Positions 28,972 to 38,980 are shown, counted from the stretch's first letter. The stretch: 64,000 nucleotides of DNA from Flammeovirgaceae bacterium (GCA_016712035.1 JADJRT010000001.1:248001-312000); one strand, 5' to 3'. Notes: a model not told the origin generated them from the sequence alone. Program-made: numbers and translations.

Positions 28972-30614
28972 TTATCCGATATTTCGTGCTGTGTTTATAA
29001 CATTAACTCCATTGAAACGTGCTGTGGAAGAACCGTGCGACACTGAATTGCTTTGTGGTGGCTGACCTTTGCCATCACCAAATGCACCGCCCAATCTGTA
29101 ATCACTTGCATCGGCAATGCCTACGCATGAGTTCCAAAATTCCTGACTGTTGGCCTGATAGGCAACATCGCGAAGCATGCCTACAATTTTTCCGTTTTTG
29201 ATTTCATAGAAAAGTTGTCCACCAAACTGGAAGTTGTAGCGTTGCTGATCAATGGAGAATGAACCATCCCCGATAATGTAGATTCCTTTTTCCACTCCTT
29301 TAATCAAATCGTCAACGCTCTTCTTTTCTTTTCCTGGTTGCAACGATACGTTTGGCATGCGTTGAAACTGAACACTGCTCCAGTTGTCCGCATAGCAACA
29401 ACCTTGCGATGCCTTCAATCCAAGAATATGCGCCTGATCGCGAATGGTCTGATAGTTTACAAGCACCCCATTTTTAATGATATCCCACTGACCACAACCA
29501 ACGCCTTCATCATCATAGCCAACTGCGCCTAATGAACCCACTTGTGTTTTATCACCAACAAAATTTACGATGTCACTCCCGAATTTAAATTTCTTCGACT
29601 CCCACTTATCTAATGTGAGAAAACTTGTACCTGCAAAGTTTGCTTCATACCCCAACACACGATCTAACTCCGTTGGATGACCTACAGACTCGTGAATAGT
29701 TAACCACAAATGTGATGGATCGAGAATCAAATCGTACTTTCCTGGCTCTACAGTTTTTGCTTTTAATTTCTCACCCGCTTGTGCGCCTCCTGCTTTGGCA
29801 TCTTCCAGCATATCGTAACGGCCTTTATACAGGTTTACGCCACCGCCACCTACAATTTTATTCTGAGGTCGGTGATTAATATACTCATAACCCATCCCCA
29901 TAGGCGCACTCAATGTATTGCGTGTTTCAAATTTTCCGGTAGCCGCATCTATCTTGGTAATAAAAAGGCTGGCCAGATACGATGAATGTCCTGATCGATA
30001 TACGAACCATCGGTGGATGCAAAATATTTTTGTTCATTGATAAGGAACATCAAGGAGGTGATGTAGTTCGCGCCCGACTTCATGGCCGCATCATTAACGC
30101 CCAACAACAAATCTACTTTCTCCTTAATAGGAACTTCAAAACCGTTTTTCTCAATCGGTGCCTTCCAACTTACTTCGCCATAGCCTTTTTGAGGCGCGAG
30201 TTGAACCGGTTCGGAAAGTAATCTCGAATTTTCTTTTGCAATGGCAACGGCTGTCTCCGCTGCTTTCGCAATGCTGTCTTTGTCCGTTTTATCGGTGGCT
30301 GCAAAACCCCAGCTTCCGTTGGCAATTACGCGCACGCCTACCCCATACGATTCGGTGTTGACAATGTTTTGCACTTTGTCTTCGCGCGTGATTACAAATT
30401 GGTTCAGGTACCGACCGATGCGCACATCGGTATAAGTCGCGCCTTTACTTCGGGCAGCATTTAAGGCAACATCGGCTAACTGTTTTTTTAGCGTGACATC
30501 CACCTGCTCTAGCGCACGTGCCGGATCGATGGGATTGCCCATCCCCTGCATGCCAGGAATCATGGTGGCGGCTGCGCCCATGCCTGTTAGGTAAATAAAA
30601 TCTCTGCGTTTCAA
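28972..30614 (-). CDS. TldD-family metalloprotease with Tat signal, copy 3 (one frameshift)
   Basis: A one-base loss in the A-run 29962-29966 splits the gene; with it restored, DIHRIWPAF continues as FITKIDAATGKFETRN into the downstream open frame. The joined product is about 546 residues, matching its two paralogues. It begins MKRRDFIYLTGMGAAATMIP at a TTG start, a twin-arginine signal. The metal motif LTIHESVGHPTELDRVLGYE (HExxxH) is intact. Other landmarks are SYGVGVRVIANGSWGFAATD and SVQFQRMPNVSLQPGKE near the C-terminus. It is first in a two-gene unit with TldE copy 1, 4 bases apart. Confidence 0.88.
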
Positions 30615-30753
30615 ATTGATGGAATTTAAAGTTTAACGGTTACTCAACAATACTTATGTTAAGACGATCAGAATCTAAAAAAGTTCTGTAATCCGAGTTA
30701 GTAATTTAAAACTGGCTGTGCAAATACGTGTTCGATTTCGGACTTGATAAAAC

Positions 30754-30784
30754 AAAAATCCCCAAGCTTACGCCTGGGGATTTT
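30754..30784 (-). terminator. Terminator after TldE-like copy 2
   Basis: AAAAATCCCC...GGGGATTTT forms a 9-base stem with a 12-base loop, located 18 bases beyond the stop of the TldE-like gene at 30803. Because the arms carry A and T runs, it could work in both directions. It separates the upstream TldD-TldD-TldE unit from the next TldD-TldE pair. Confidence 0.75.
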
Positions 30785-30802
30785 AAAACAACAATAATTT
30801 TA

Positions 30803-32179
30803 TTAAACCGCGTCTGAAAGACTTGAGAAAGTAAAATCTCTGATCTTCATAGTCGGAATCAACGAGGCACCACCACCAAATCCACCACCATCTACGCGCA
30901 TCGGTTTGCCAAGCGTTTCAAGGTTGTTCAACATGATAAGCGGGCTTTCGTTAAAGCGGAAATTTTTAACCGGATGCTTAATCTTTCCATTCTCTATATA
31001 GAAAGTACCATCCCGCGTAAGACCCGTGTAGAGCAATGTTTGAGGATCAACAGCACGGATATACCAGAAGCGAGTTACCAACACGCCCTTCTTCGTGTCT
31101 TTGATCATGTCTTCAATAGATGCTGTGCCGCCAACCATAATTCGGTTTCCCGGATTCGGTACCGACTCTACATTTTTTTGTGAAGCCCAGTAACGATCGT
31201 AGATAAGATTGGAGACAACACCATCTTTTATCAAATCCATTTTCTTACGAGGTTGTCCGCCACCTCCGCCTCCACCAAAGCGACCACCACCGCCACCACC
31301 GGCCCAATTGCCTATAGGCACTTCTTCATTCCATGGATCGGTATAAATGTGCACGCGCTCATCAACAATTTTTTCACCCAACTTGGTGCCACCACCTTTC
31401 TTCGACATATAGCTGCGACCTTCATCAGCCGTGCGGGCATTGAATCCTTGAAACATCAAACCAATTAAATCGCTGGCAGCATTTGGCTCAAGGATAACTG
31501 TGTACTTACCAGGCTCAATTGCTTTTGCATTACGCGATTGCAACGCTTTCTCAATTGCAATCTGCGAGGCTTCGGCTGTATTGAGTTTACTTACATCATT
31601 AAAGTTGCGTGCCACCCAGCCCGAACCCGTGCCATCATTCGTGCGCATAGTCACGGTAAAGTCAACGCTTGTTGATTGATTGTAAGCAAACATTCCTTTG
31701 CTGTTCATCACCGAAGAAAACCCACGACTGTCTTCCAAAAATCCAGCCGCTGTTACATCTTTCTTCGATGCTGGCTCGATACTATTCGCAGCAGCTTGCG
31801 CGCGATAGTCAGGTGTAATCTTAGCGGTAGAATCAATGAATGTTTTTGGTTCGGCTCCATAGGTTTGAGGATCGAGCAAACCCATAAACTCAGGGTTCTC
31901 CGGGGCAAGTTGCGCCAACTCTTCGGCACGTCTTACCACTTTCTCAAGAGAAGCATCATCAAATTCATTGATGCTTGCACCACCGGATTTTTTCCCGAAA
32001 AAGGTTTGAACCGAAAGGCTTACATCACTGTTCTCTCCAGCCGTGCTTACACTATTTCGCGCATAGCGAATGTTGCCGCCATCGGTGCCGCTTAAGTTTG
32101 CTTCAATGCCATCGGCTTTAGAGAACCCGACTACCTTCTCTAAAATTTTCTTAGCATCATCTTTGGATAGTATTGCCAT
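30803..32179 (-). CDS. TldE/PmbA-family protein with glycine-rich insert, copy 2
   Basis: 458 residues, ATG start, no signal peptide (MAILSKDDAKKILEKVVGFS). It is collinear with copy 1 throughout, including SGTDGGNIRYARNSVSTAG, EPGKYTVILEPNAASDLIG, YMSKKGGGTKLGEKIVDERV and the C-terminal IRDFTFSSLSDAV. No HExxxH motif. A distinctive run of glycines (GGGGGGRFGGGGGGGQPRKK, about residues 300-320) replaces a short loop in copy 1, and a second Gly-rich patch lies near the C-terminus. Downstream of two TldD genes (gap of 34 bases), so probably their partner. A terminator follows at 30754-30784. Confidence 0.88.
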   Translation of the reverse strand: MAILSKDDAKKILEKVVGFSKADGIEANLSGTDGGNIRYARNSVSTAGENSDVSLSVQTFFGKKSGGASINEFDDASLEKVVRRAEELAQLAPENPEFMGLLDPQTYGAEPKTFIDSTAKITPDYRAQAAANSIEPASKKDVTAAGFLEDSRGFSSVMNSKGMFAYNQSTSVDFTVTMRTNDGTGSGWVARNFNDVSKLNTAEASQIAIEKALQSRNAKAIEPGKYTVILEPNAASDLIGLMFQGFNARTADEGRSYMSKKGGGTKLGEKIVDERVHIYTDPWNEEVPIGNWAGGGGGGRFGGGGGGGQPRKKMDLIKDGVVSNLIYDRYWASQKNVESVPNPGNRIMVGGTASIEDMIKDTKKGVLVTRFWYIRAVDPQTLLYTGLTRDGTFYIENGKIKHPVKNFRFNESPLIMLNNLETLGKPMRVDGGGFGGGASLIPTMKIRDFTFSSLSDAV

Positions 32180-32213
32180 AATTATTTACGATTTTCAATT
32201 TTAGAATTACGAT

Positions 32214-33854
32214 TTAAATAGTCCGTCCTGTGTTAATAACATTCACTCCGTTGAAGCGTGTGGTGGCTGATCCGTGCGATACGGCATTGGATTGAGCCGG
32301 TTGTCCCTTACCATCACCAAAAGCACCATTCATCCGGTAGTCACGTTCGTCACAAATCTGCGTGCACGAATTCCAGAACTCCTGCGTGTTGGCCTGGTAG
32401 GCAACATCTTTTAACATGCCCGCTATTTTTCCATTCTTTATTTCAAAAAACAGCACACCTCCAAACTGAAAGTTATACCGCTGTTGATCGATGGAGAACG
32501 ATCCATCTTTTACAATGTAAATTCCCTTCTCAACACCGGCAATCATTTGATCGGGTGTAAGCTGCTGTTTTCCGGGTTGCAAGGATACATTAGGCATCCG
32601 CTGAAACTGAACATCACTCCAGCTTTGAGAGTAGCAACATCCATGCGATTCACTTTGACCCAACAAACTAACCTGATCACGGGTGGCCTGATAATTAACT
32701 AGCACACCATCTTTAATAATATCCCACTTTTTGCATTTCACCCCTTCGTCATCATAACCAACAGCACCCAGTGAACCTACTTCTGTTTTATCAGCAACAA
32801 TGTTTACTGCATCACTTCCAAATTTGAATTTCTTCGATTGCCATTTATCAAACGTAAGGAAACTTGTGCCCGCATAGTTTGCTTCATAGCCAAGCACGCG
32901 ATCCAACTCGGTGGGGTGGCCCACCGATTCGTGAATGGTTAACCACAAATGTGAAGGCTCTAACACTAAATCATACTTGCCGGGCTCTACTGACTTGGCT
33001 GCAATCATCTCTTTAGCTTGTAGCGCAGCCATGGTCGCGTCTTCTACAATGTCGTACGATTTGTTGTAGAGTATTATTCCGCCTGGTCCTTGAATTTTGT
33101 CAGCAGCTTTACTGTCTAAGTATTCATACCCCATGCCTACGGGTGCGCTAAAAGCAGAACGGGTTTTGAATGAGCCCGAAGCGCGATCGACCATGGATAC
33201 CTGGAAGTTTGGCCACGTGCGGTGAATGTCCTGATCAATATAGGAACCCTCGGAGGAAGCAAAATATTTTTGCTCATTCACTAAAAATATAAGACTGTTT
33301 ACAAAGCTGGCTCCGTTCTCCATCGCTTTCGCATTCGCGTTAAGCAACAGTTCTACTTTCTCCTTTACGGGAACTTCAAATCCGTTTTTAACAATCGGAG
33401 TTTTCCAACTGATCTCGCCATAAGAAGGTGTAGCCGCAAGTTTCACCGGTTCTTTCTGAAATTTTGAATTTGCTTTTGCGATCGCCACAGCACGCTCGGC
33501 AGTTTTCTTTATTCCATCAGGCGTTACATTATTGCTGGCAGCAAAGCCCCAGGTTCCATTGACGATTACACGCACACCGGCACCAAATGATTCGGTGTTA
33601 GTAATCCCCTGAACTTTGCGTTCGCGCGTTGCAACAAACTGATTCAGGTATCGACCAATGCGCACATCAGTATAAGTTGCTCCCAACGATTTTGTTGTAT
33701 TCAAAGCAACATCGGCCAACACTTTTTTCTGCGATGTGTCCATTAAAGGAACAAGCATGCGAGCCGGATCAATCTCATGACCAAATCCGTTAAACGGCAA
33801 CATCATGGCGCCTGCGCCCAAACCTGCCATCTGTATAAAGTCCCTTCTTTTCAT
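32214..33854 (-). CDS. TldD-family metalloprotease with Tat signal, copy 2
   Basis: 546 residues, intact, ATG start. Twin-arginine signal MKRRDFIQMAGLGAGAMMLP followed by FNGFG. The TldD domain runs over the whole length: TYTDVRIGRYLNQFV (about 60-74), ESFGAGVRVIVNGTWGFAAS, PGKYDLVLEPSHLWLTIHES-VGH with His308, Glu309 and His313 forming HExxxH, and QRMPNVSLQPGKQQ. E. coli TldD is cytoplasmic, so the Tat signal implies a periplasmic or envelope role here. It sits between TldD copy 1 and TldE copy 2 with short gaps (about 79 and 34 bases). Confidence 0.92.
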   Translation of the reverse strand: MKRRDFIQMAGLGAGAMMLPFNGFGHEIDPARMLVPLMDTSQKKVLADVALNTTKSLGATYTDVRIGRYLNQFVATRERKVQGITNTESFGAGVRVIVNGTWGFAASNNVTPDGIKKTAERAVAIAKANSKFQKEPVKLAATPSYGEISWKTPIVKNGFEVPVKEKVELLLNANAKAMENGASFVNSLIFLVNEQKYFASSEGSYIDQDIHRTWPNFQVSMVDRASGSFKTRSAFSAPVGMGYEYLDSKAADKIQGPGGIILYNKSYDIVEDATMAALQAKEMIAAKSVEPGKYDLVLEPSHLWLTIHESVGHPTELDRVLGYEANYAGTSFLTFDKWQSKKFKFGSDAVNIVADKTEVGSLGAVGYDDEGVKCKKWDIIKDGVLVNYQATRDQVSLLGQSESHGCCYSQSWSDVQFQRMPNVSLQPGKQQLTPDQMIAGVEKGIYIVKDGSFSIDQQRYNFQFGGVLFFEIKNGKIAGMLKDVAYQANTQEFWNSCTQICDERDYRMNGAFGDGKGQPAQSNAVSHGSATTRFNGVNVINTGRTI

Positions 33855-33933
33855 AGTTTAATTCAACATTTAACATTCATGATTCAAAATCTATTCAACT
33901 ATTACATTCGGATTCCCTTTTTTGAATTTTAAA

Positions 33934-35574
33934 TTATATAGTTCTTGCTGTATTAATAACATTCACTCCATTAAACCGTGTAGTAGAACTTCCGTGCGAC
34001 ACCGCACTTGACTGTGAAGGTTGACCTTTGCCATCAAAGAACGAACCAAAGAGTCGATAATCTTTTTCATCACAGATTTTTACGCAACTGTTCCAAAACT
34101 CCTGCGTGTTGGATTGATAGGCCACATCATCCAGCATACCGGCTATCTCTCCGTTTTTGATTTCATAAAATACCTGGCCTCCGAATTGAAAATTATACCG
34201 TTGCTGATCGATTGAATAAGACCCACGACCTGCAATGTAAATTCCCTTCTCCACATCTTTAATCATCTCCGTTAGTGAGTAAGGCTCCTTGCCGGGAGCT
34301 AAGGATACATTAGGCATGCGTTGAAACTGAACATCGCTCCAACTTTGTGAGTAGCAGCAACCATTTGATTCTTTTGCGCCAACCATGTGTGCCTGATCGC
34401 GGATGGCTTGCACGTTCACAAAGATTCCTTCTTTAATTAGATCCCACCGTGTACTCTTCACGCCTTCATCATCATACCCAACTGCACCCAATGAATTTGG
34501 CTGCGTTTTATCCGCAATGATGTTTACCATCTTGCTTCCATAATTAAACGTGCCCGACTTCAGTTTATCCAAAGTGGCAAAACTGGTTCCGGCATAGTTT
34601 GCTTCATAGCCTAAGATGCGATCAAGTTCTAATGGATGACCAACGGATTCGTGAATAGTTAAACCCAAATGATTTGGCTCCAATACCAGATCATACTTTC
34701 CGGGTTCCACCGATTTTGCTTTCAGCTTTTCTTTGGCCTGCTTCGCGGCAGCGATCGCATCCTCTACGATATCATAGCTGTTGCGATATAACGTCATTCC
34801 AAAAGGTGTTACCAGTTTGTCTTCACTTTTTGGAATCATGTATTCGTAGCCCATGCCCATCGGTGCACTCAACGCATCGCGAGATTTAAACTGACCGGAA
34901 GTCCGATCGATAACAGAAACGGTAAAGGTTGGCCAAATGCGATGGATATCCTGATCGATGTAGGAGCCATCCGTTGAGGCAAAATATTTTTGTTCGTTAA
35001 TCTGAAATAGATTTGAGTTTACAAAGTTGGCACCATTCTTCATGGCTTCGCTGTTGGCATTCAACAACAGGTCCACCTTTTCAGATACCGGAATTTCAAA
35101 AGCATTCTTTTGTATGGGAGTATTCCAAACAACTTCTCCGTAACCTGGCACGGCTGCCAGCTTTACGGGTTCTTTTTGAAACTTTGAATTGGCTTTAGCA
35201 ATGGCAACTGCTTGCGTTGTCGCCTTGTTAATTCCTTCAGTTGTTACCTGGTTGGTTGAAGCAAAACCCCAGGTGCCGTTTGCAATTACACGGATACCCA
35301 CACCGAACGATTCTGAACTTTGAATGCCTTGTACCTTTTTTTCGCGCGTACTAACCGATTGGTTTAGATAACGACCAATGCGCACATCGGTATAGGTTGC
35401 GCCCAACGACTTTGCTGTGTTAAGCGCAGCATCGGCTAATACTTTCTTTTGTGCAGTCGTTAACGAACCTTCTAAAAGGGCTTCAGCCGAAACCGGATTT
35501 CCCATCATTGGAAAGGGAAGCATCAGGCCGCCTATACCCAAACCTGTCAGTTGAACAAAATCACGTCTTTTCAC
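33934..35574 (-). CDS. TldD-family metalloprotease with Tat signal, copy 1
   Basis: The start is set at GTG 35574, giving (M)KRRDFVQLTGLGIGGLMLP, which matches the twin-arginine starts of the two paralogues; the open frame continues three codons further to a TTG. About 546 residues, collinear with copies 2 and 3. The metal motif is LTIHESVGHPLELDRILGYE (HExxxH), with PLELD where the others have PTELD. Other features: GRYLNQSVSTREKKV, SESFGVGIRVIANGTWGFAS and QRMPNVSLAPGKE. It is the first gene of the leftward TldD/TldE array; its promoter should lie in the AT-rich 35580-35790 gap shared with proC. Confidence 0.92.
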   Translation of the reverse strand: MKRRDFVQLTGLGIGGLMLPFPMMGNPVSAEALLEGSLTTAQKKVLADAALNTAKSLGATYTDVRIGRYLNQSVSTREKKVQGIQSSESFGVGIRVIANGTWGFASTNQVTTEGINKATTQAVAIAKANSKFQKEPVKLAAVPGYGEVVWNTPIQKNAFEIPVSEKVDLLLNANSEAMKNGANFVNSNLFQINEQKYFASTDGSYIDQDIHRIWPTFTVSVIDRTSGQFKSRDALSAPMGMGYEYMIPKSEDKLVTPFGMTLYRNSYDIVEDAIAAAKQAKEKLKAKSVEPGKYDLVLEPNHLGLTIHESVGHPLELDRILGYEANYAGTSFATLDKLKSGTFNYGSKMVNIIADKTQPNSLGAVGYDDEGVKSTRWDLIKEGIFVNVQAIRDQAHMVGAKESNGCCYSQSWSDVQFQRMPNVSLAPGKEPYSLTEMIKDVEKGIYIAGRGSYSIDQQRYNFQFGGQVFYEIKNGEIAGMLDDVAYQSNTQEFWNSCVKICDEKDYRLFGSFFDGKGQPSQSSAVSHGSSTTRFNGVNVINTARTI

Positions 35575-35807
35575 AATTTTCAATATTTAGTTAAAAACTA
35601 AGCCTTAACAACCGGTAAGTAGTTAAAAGACTTTTAGAAAAATAATAACTAATACACAAAAGATATAAATACCCGATAAGTGGAAAATCCCGACTTCAAA
35701 CACTATTGTTTGGTATTGCAATCGATATAGATAGTAAGACGGTAGTATTTAGTATCGATGCCGAAAAACCTGAGTAACTTGAACCAAACTTAATTGTGTT
35801 TTCAATC

Positions 35808-36605
35808 ATGACTTCAAAAAAAATCACCATCCTGGGAGGAGGAAATCTGGGTGCAGCGGTTGCCGAGGGATTATTAAAAAGTGGATTTACTAAACCTAAT
35901 GACCTAATCGTTACGCGAAGAAACCTGGATCGATTAATCTATCTTAAAGATAAAGGTGTAGCTACTATAAGCGATAACGAAGTTGCCATCAAAGCAGGGG
36001 AGATTATTATTGTTGCGCTTAAACCGTATAATGTAAAGGAAGTCCTTGAAGGATTGAAAAGTTCGTTTGATCCTGCCCGACATATAGTAATTAGTGTGGT
36101 TACCGGGGTTTCTATGATGGATTTGAGTGCTATTGTTGGTTCGAAGATTCCACTGTTCCGGGCTATGCCAAATACGGCTATCGCCATTCAGGAATCGGTA
36201 ACGTGCATGTGTTCTCAGCACAGCTCGAATGAGCAAGTGAATTACGTAACCGAGTTGTTTAATCAGCTAGGTATTACTATCCCTATCGATGAAAAATTAA
36301 TGGATGCTGCCACTGTATTTGGTGCGTGTGGTATTGCTTACGCACTTCGTTTTATTCGAGCGGCTACACAAGGTGGTATTGAAATTGGCTTTGATGCCAA
36401 GACTGCCAACCTGATTGCCGCGCAAACCGTAAAGGGGGCTGCTGAGCTTTTATTAAAAGGCAATCGCCATCCCGAAGAAGAAATTGATAAAGTGACAACG
36501 CCTAAAGGCTGCACGATTGTTGGGTTGAATGAAATGGAGCATCGTGGATTTAGTTCTTCGCTGATTCGAGGCATTGGCGCATCGTACAACAAAATAGTTT
36601 CGTAG
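35808..36605 (+). CDS. proC: Pyrroline-5-carboxylate reductase
   Basis: 265 residues from ATG 35808 (MTSKKITILGGGNLGAAVAEG); an earlier in-frame GTG adds four residues and is less likely. The enzyme makes proline by NAD(P)H reduction of pyrroline-5-carboxylate. The Rossmann loop GGGNLGAAVAEGLLKSG, the SVVTGVSM strand, the LFRAMPNTAIAIQESVT motif, ATVFGACGIAYALRFI and the C-terminal signature TTPKGCTIVGLNEMEHRGF are all present. Length is normal. It is divergent from the TldD array, and oxyR follows about 100 bases downstream. Confidence 0.95.
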   Translation: MTSKKITILGGGNLGAAVAEGLLKSGFTKPNDLIVTRRNLDRLIYLKDKGVATISDNEVAIKAGEIIIVALKPYNVKEVLEGLKSSFDPARHIVISVVTGVSMMDLSAIVGSKIPLFRAMPNTAIAIQESVTCMCSQHSSNEQVNYVTELFNQLGITIPIDEKLMDAATVFGACGIAYALRFIRAATQGGIEIGFDAKTANLIAAQTVKGAAELLLKGNRHPEEEIDKVTTPKGCTIVGLNEMEHRGFSSSLIRGIGASYNKIVS

Positions 36606-36675
36606 ACACATTTCTCGTGGATCTTTTAAATCCACCGATCAAAAAAGAATCTCAGTTATAGTCATAGTTTTATGC

Positions 36676-36705
36676 GATAGTGTCTAAGTTTGTATAGACA
36701 TTATC
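36676..36705 (+). promoter_or_regulatory. oxyR promoter with overlapping 11-base inverted repeat
   Basis: GATAGTGTCTA (36676-36686) and TAGACATTATC (36695-36705) pair at 10 of 11 positions around an 8-base spacer. The sequence TAAGTTTG (36685-36692) is a perfect Bacteroidota -7 box and lies between the arms, so a bound regulator would cover the promoter. ATAG-N7-CTAT at 36694-36708 has the spacing of an OxyR half-site. The oxyR ATG is at 36709. This arrangement suggests OxyR controls its own gene. A clear TTG -33 box is not seen. Confidence 0.6.
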
Positions 36706-36708
36706 TAT

Positions 36709-37644
36709 ATGAACTTACAACAACTCGAATACCTGGTGGCCGTTGACACCTGGCGGCATTTCTCGACCGCTGCCGAAAAATGTCATGTAACGCAGCCAAC
36801 GCTCAGTATGATGATTCAGAAATTTGAATTAGAACTGGACGTGAAAGTTTTTGATCGATCGAAACAGCCCGTGGTGACAACCGCTATCGGACAAAAAATT
36901 ATTGAACAGGCTCGAACGATTCTAAATGAAACAGCCGTACTAAAAAGAATAGTAGTAGAACAAAAAGGTGAAATAGCCGGTGAATTACGTATCGGCATTA
37001 TTCCCACACTGGCACCTTATCTTTTGCCTTTGTTTTTAAACAAGTTCCTTCTTAAATATCCTGATTTAAAACTCAAAATTGTCGAGCTCACCACAAAACA
37101 GATTATTCAGGAGTTGGAGTCACAGCGGTTGGATGCGGGCATTTTAGCAACTCCGCTAAAACAACCTTCACTCAAAGAGATTCCACTTTTCTATGAGCAG
37201 TTCGTTGTCTATGCTTCCCAAAACGAAAAAGTGATGAAGAAAAAATATCTGTTAGCCGATGACATTGATGTCAATCATTTATGGTTGTTGGAAGAGGGAC
37301 ATTGCCTTCGATCGCAAGTCGTTAATCTATGTGAATTGAAGCGAAAGGAATCGCTCATGCAAAATTTAGATTACGAAGCCGGTAGCATTGAAACATTAAA
37401 GAAGATGGTGGACGTAAATACAGGAATTACCATTTTACCTGAGTTGGCTTTGCGCGATTTATCAAAAGCGCAGGAAAAAAATCTTCGGTATTTTAAACCT
37501 CCGGCACCCGTTCGCGAAATCAGCCTCGTTACGTATCGATACTTTGTTAAGTACAATTTGATAGAAGCCCTTCGAAAGGAAATTCTTTCTAGAATTCCAA
37601 TTGAAATGCAGGATGCCAATCGCAAAGAAATTGCCGCCATTTAA
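36709..37644 (+). CDS. oxyR: Hydrogen-peroxide sensing LysR regulator OxyR
   Basis: 311 residues. The N-terminal winged helix (MNLQQLEYLVAVDTWRHFST) has TQPTLSMMIQKFE as recognition helix, followed by a LysR effector domain. The redox pair is present in LLEEGHCLRSQVVNLCEL: Cys199 and Cys208, the same residue numbers and spacing as in E. coli OxyR, where H2O2 forms a disulfide that activates DNA binding. Thr100 in GIIPTLAPYLLP matches the peroxide-pocket segment. Targets in this organism cannot be seen; no catalase or ahpC gene is adjacent. A 30-base symmetrical site directly upstream points to autoregulation. Confidence 0.95.
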   Translation: MNLQQLEYLVAVDTWRHFSTAAEKCHVTQPTLSMMIQKFELELDVKVFDRSKQPVVTTAIGQKIIEQARTILNETAVLKRIVVEQKGEIAGELRIGIIPTLAPYLLPLFLNKFLLKYPDLKLKIVELTTKQIIQELESQRLDAGILATPLKQPSLKEIPLFYEQFVVYASQNEKVMKKKYLLADDIDVNHLWLLEEGHCLRSQVVNLCELKRKESLMQNLDYEAGSIETLKKMVDVNTGITILPELALRDLSKAQEKNLRYFKPPAPVREISLVTYRYFVKYNLIEALRKEILSRIPIEMQDANRKEIAAI

Positions 37645-37672
37645 CCCAATATGATTAACCGTATATTGCCGC

Positions 37673-38857
37673 ATGTCCAACATCTTTAAAACACCAAGCC
37701 GCATCATTGTTACCTGTAGCAAGCGTCACACCACGTATCTTGAACAAGAAATAATTGAACTTGGCTACACACCCGTTCGCACATTCGTAACAGGAGTAGA
37801 ACTATTAGGTACGGTTAATGATTGCATCGTGCTGAATCTTAACCTTCGCTGTTGCAGTCAGGTGCTTTATTCATTGAAAGAATTTCCGGCTAACGGCCCC
37901 GATCAGGTTTATGATAATCTGATCCAATACCCGTGGGAAGAATTGCTAAAACCCGATGGCTACTTTTCAATCACCAGCAATGCCGATCACTTTACCATAA
38001 ACAACGAGTTGTTTGTAAATGTGAAAGTGAAAGATGCTATTGCTGATCGAATGCGCAGGGAAACCTCGCGCAGACCGGATTCCGGATCGGTAAAGGAAGG
38101 CGCTGTTTTTCATTTGTATTGGAAAGAGGAACAAGCCGAAATTTTTCTTGATACTTCGGGCGAAACGTTAGCTAAACACGGCTATCGAAAAATTCCTGGC
38201 AAGGCACCTATGATGGAATCACTGGCCGCTGCGACTGTGCTGGCAACAAAGTGGGATCGTACATCACCCTTTGTTAACCCCATGTGTGGTTCCGCTACCG
38301 TAGCCATTGAAGCCGCACTGATTGCTACCAATCGAAGGCCTGGATTATTTAGAAAGAATTATTCGTTCATGCACGTAACGGGTTACGATGTGAGTTTTTA
38401 TAATGAACAGGTTGAGAAGTTAAATGCGCAGATTAAAGAAGTTGTTGGCTTAAAAATAATTGCCACCGACATTAGTGATGATGCCATCATGATTTCAAAA
38501 GTGAATGCGGGCTTAGCTGGCGTTGAGCACTTAATTGAATTTGGTATTTGCGATTTCGAACAAACAACTATTCCTGAAGCGCCTGGAGTCATTTATTTTA
38601 ACCCAGAGTATGGCGAACGATTAGGAGAAATTTCAGAATTGGAAACCACCTATGCCCGCATTGGTGATTTTATGAAGAAGAAATGTCAGGGATATTTGGG
38701 GTACATCTTTACCGGCAACTTAGATCTTGCGAAAAAGATCGGATTGAAAGCCAGTCGAAGGATTGAATTTTATACCGGTAAAATTGATTGCCGGTTGCTT
38801 GAGTATGAATTGTATGGTGGCAGCAAACGTCCGCCAAAACAAAATCCTGAGAATTAA
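37673..38857 (+). CDS. THUMP-domain class I methyltransferase (RlmL-like, 23S rRNA guanine N2)
   Basis: 394 residues. An N-terminal ferredoxin-like/THUMP region (about 1-160) is followed by a UPF0020-type methyltransferase domain. Landmarks are TSRRPDSGSVKEGAVFHLYW, LDTSGETLAKHGYRK, the SAM loop FVNPMCGSATVAIEAALIA, ATDISDDAIMISKVNAGLA and the catalytic loop VIYFNPEYGERLGE. The family usually has NPPYG; here it is NPEYG, a substitution worth noting but with the flanking residues conserved. Expected role: methylation of a guanine in 23S rRNA. It begins 29 bases after oxyR ends and may be cotranscribed. Confidence 0.88.
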   Translation: MSNIFKTPSRIIVTCSKRHTTYLEQEIIELGYTPVRTFVTGVELLGTVNDCIVLNLNLRCCSQVLYSLKEFPANGPDQVYDNLIQYPWEELLKPDGYFSITSNADHFTINNELFVNVKVKDAIADRMRRETSRRPDSGSVKEGAVFHLYWKEEQAEIFLDTSGETLAKHGYRKIPGKAPMMESLAAATVLATKWDRTSPFVNPMCGSATVAIEAALIATNRRPGLFRKNYSFMHVTGYDVSFYNEQVEKLNAQIKEVVGLKIIATDISDDAIMISKVNAGLAGVEHLIEFGICDFEQTTIPEAPGVIYFNPEYGERLGEISELETTYARIGDFMKKKCQGYLGYIFTGNLDLAKKIGLKASRRIEFYTGKIDCRLLEYELYGGSKRPPKQNPEN

Positions 38858-38980
38858 GTCACTCCAGTAATAATTCCATTGAACATCCAAAGATTCCACG
38901 TATAAAAAATCTGAATACGTTTAGTCTAGTCATGAGATTTTCTGGCTACCTTAGAAATCCAAAACCTAAATCATTTAAGA

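Noticed and set aside
31676..32095. 139-codon plus-strand frame opposite TldE copy 2
   Set aside because: Antisense shadow of a conserved gene; composition follows the complement of the TldE codons.
38947..38954. TACCTTAG as a promoter -7 box for the M20 gene
   Set aside because: One mismatch to TAnnTTTG and no proper -33 box; too weak to list.
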